Assembly: GCA_044464175.1 (NCBI GenBank)
Contig: JBIQLO010000083.1
Location: forward strand, 1-16,104
Source: JBIQLO01 sp044464175
Lineage (GTDB): Bacteria; Planctomycetota; Phycisphaerae; Tepidisphaerales; Tepidisphaeraceae
Direction of reading: 5' to 3'
Length of the DNA: 16,104 bases
Position 1 is the first letter of the stretch, and every line of letters starts with the position of its first letter. Below, in pieces: positions 15,517-16,104 of this stretch. The notes under the pieces were generated by a model. The model was not told the origin of the DNA. It worked only from the letters and a program-made list of their open reading frames with translations, and made no database searches. A program made the translations under genes and the position numbers.

Positions 15517-16104
15517 GACGGGACTCCTGTTTGACTGGGCACTGGCAGGTTGAAAAAGGCAGCCGCGTTGTCGTGCATGATCCGCCGAAGTGTGGCGGGC
15601 CCGAGGCGCTTGGGAACCACTTCGGGGGGATCGAAATCGAAGTGGGGAAAGTCGCTGGCATACATCAACATCTGATCCCCGCCCATCATGTCGAGCAATT
15701 GGCCGAAGTGTTCCGCCTTGGCCGGTTCCTCAATGGGCTGGGTGGTAAGCCGGATGTGGTCGCGGATGTACTCGCTGGGCAGGCGCTTGAGTCGCGGGGC
15801 CTGCTGCTGCAGGCCCTTGTATTCCTTGTCGGTTCGCCACATGACATGGGGCAGCCAGCTGAACCCTCCCTCGACCAAGGCGAACCGCAGGTCGGGGAAC
15901 ATCTCAAACACCCCTTCCAATAGCAGGCTGACGAGATTGGCCATATAAAACTGCGGCAGGCAGACGTGGGTTTCCAGGTAGCTTGTGGCCATGCCGGCGG
16001 GCGTGGTGCTGTGGTTAGCGATGACCGAACCGGTCGTGGGATGCACGTGAATGGGCAGATGGTGTTTCACCGCGGCCTGGTAGATGGGCCAAAAATAACG
16101 CTGC
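15513..16104 (-). CDS. Amidohydrolase family metal-dependent hydrolase (C-terminal part)
   Basis: The last 196 residues of a protein that enters from the right edge. The frame is open to 16104, so an internal GTG at 16070 is not a real start. Landmarks are HLPIHVHPTTGS with a conserved His, LRFALVEGGFSWLPHVMWR, and LMYASDFPHFDFDPPE with the conserved Asp, followed by IMHDNAAAFFNLP. This is the TIM-barrel amidohydrolase_2 pattern of hydrolases and decarboxylases such as ACMSD-like enzymes. The metal-binding N-terminal HxH would lie outside the window. The pairing with a Rieske protein by a 4-nt overlap suggests catabolism of an aromatic or related compound, an inference only. Confidence 0.88.
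   Translation of the reverse strand, partial: QRYFWPIYQAAVKHHLPIHVHPTTGSVIANHSTTPAGMATSYLETHVCLPQFYMANLVSLLLEGVFEMFPDLRFALVEGGFSWLPHVMWRTDKEYKGLQQQAPRLKRLPSEYIRDHIRLTTQPIEEPAKAEHFGQLLDMMGGDQMLMYASDFPHFDFDPPEVVPKRLGPATLRRIMHDNAAAFFNLPVPSQTGVPS

Noticed and set aside
16014..16070. GTG at 16070 as the start of the amidohydrolase
   Set aside because: The frame stays open to the window edge and the conserved family sequence continues upstream, so the gene is simply cut off.

Overview
The window is a GC-rich bacterial chromosome segment with tightly packed genes and small interspersed repeats. The combination of an imuA-imuB-dnaE2 cassette, Rcp1-like and HDOD signalling genes, an actinobacterial-type LeuB-like dehydrogenase and a repeat that translates as PLPSPPPVYRGRG suggests a Planctomycetota-like or Verrucomicrobiota-like bacterium. 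That assignment is an inference; no rRNA or tRNA gene is present to fix it.

Left edge (1-260): the 5' end of a divergent, truncated SRAP/YedK gene on the minus strand, with a good sigma70-like promoter that predicts a leaderless transcript, an 8-bp inverted repeat over that promoter, and two small hairpins ahead of the first plus-strand gene. Region 262-6979: four plus-strand signalling genes, a membrane CHASE3-PAS histidine kinase, a stand-alone Rcp1-type receiver, a hybrid REC-GAF-kinase-REC-HPt protein, and a REC-HDOD protein joined to the hybrid by an ATGA overlap. Together they carry every part of a multistep phosphorelay that probably ends in an HDOD output.

Region 7073-12447: a mutagenic translesion-synthesis cassette, imuA-imuB-dnaE2, with a candidate operator palindrome at its promoter, an 80-nt imuA/imuB overlap, and a palindromic repeat inserted in frame in the 5' end of dnaE2. 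With YedK at the left edge, the window holds two separate DNA-damage loci flanking the signalling cluster. Region 12670-14924: a LeuB-type dehydrogenase, a strong hairpin with tandem 7-mers, a thioredoxin reductase, and a 45-residue single-span membrane protein that is easily missed.

Region 14922-15147 is a 226-bp element with about 21-bp imperfect terminal inverted repeats flanked by TA, which I read as a MITE of the IS630/Tc1 type. It sits exactly between two convergent genes and its ends form the TAG stop codons of both. To its right, on the minus strand, lie a Rieske [2Fe-2S] ferredoxin-like gene and, upstream of it with an ATGA overlap, an amidohydrolase that runs off the window. The most interesting signals are the two repeat elements that reshape genes (dnaE2 N-terminus; Rieske C-terminus), the possible operators of the two repair loci, and an unassigned C-terminal domain in the REC-HDOD protein.
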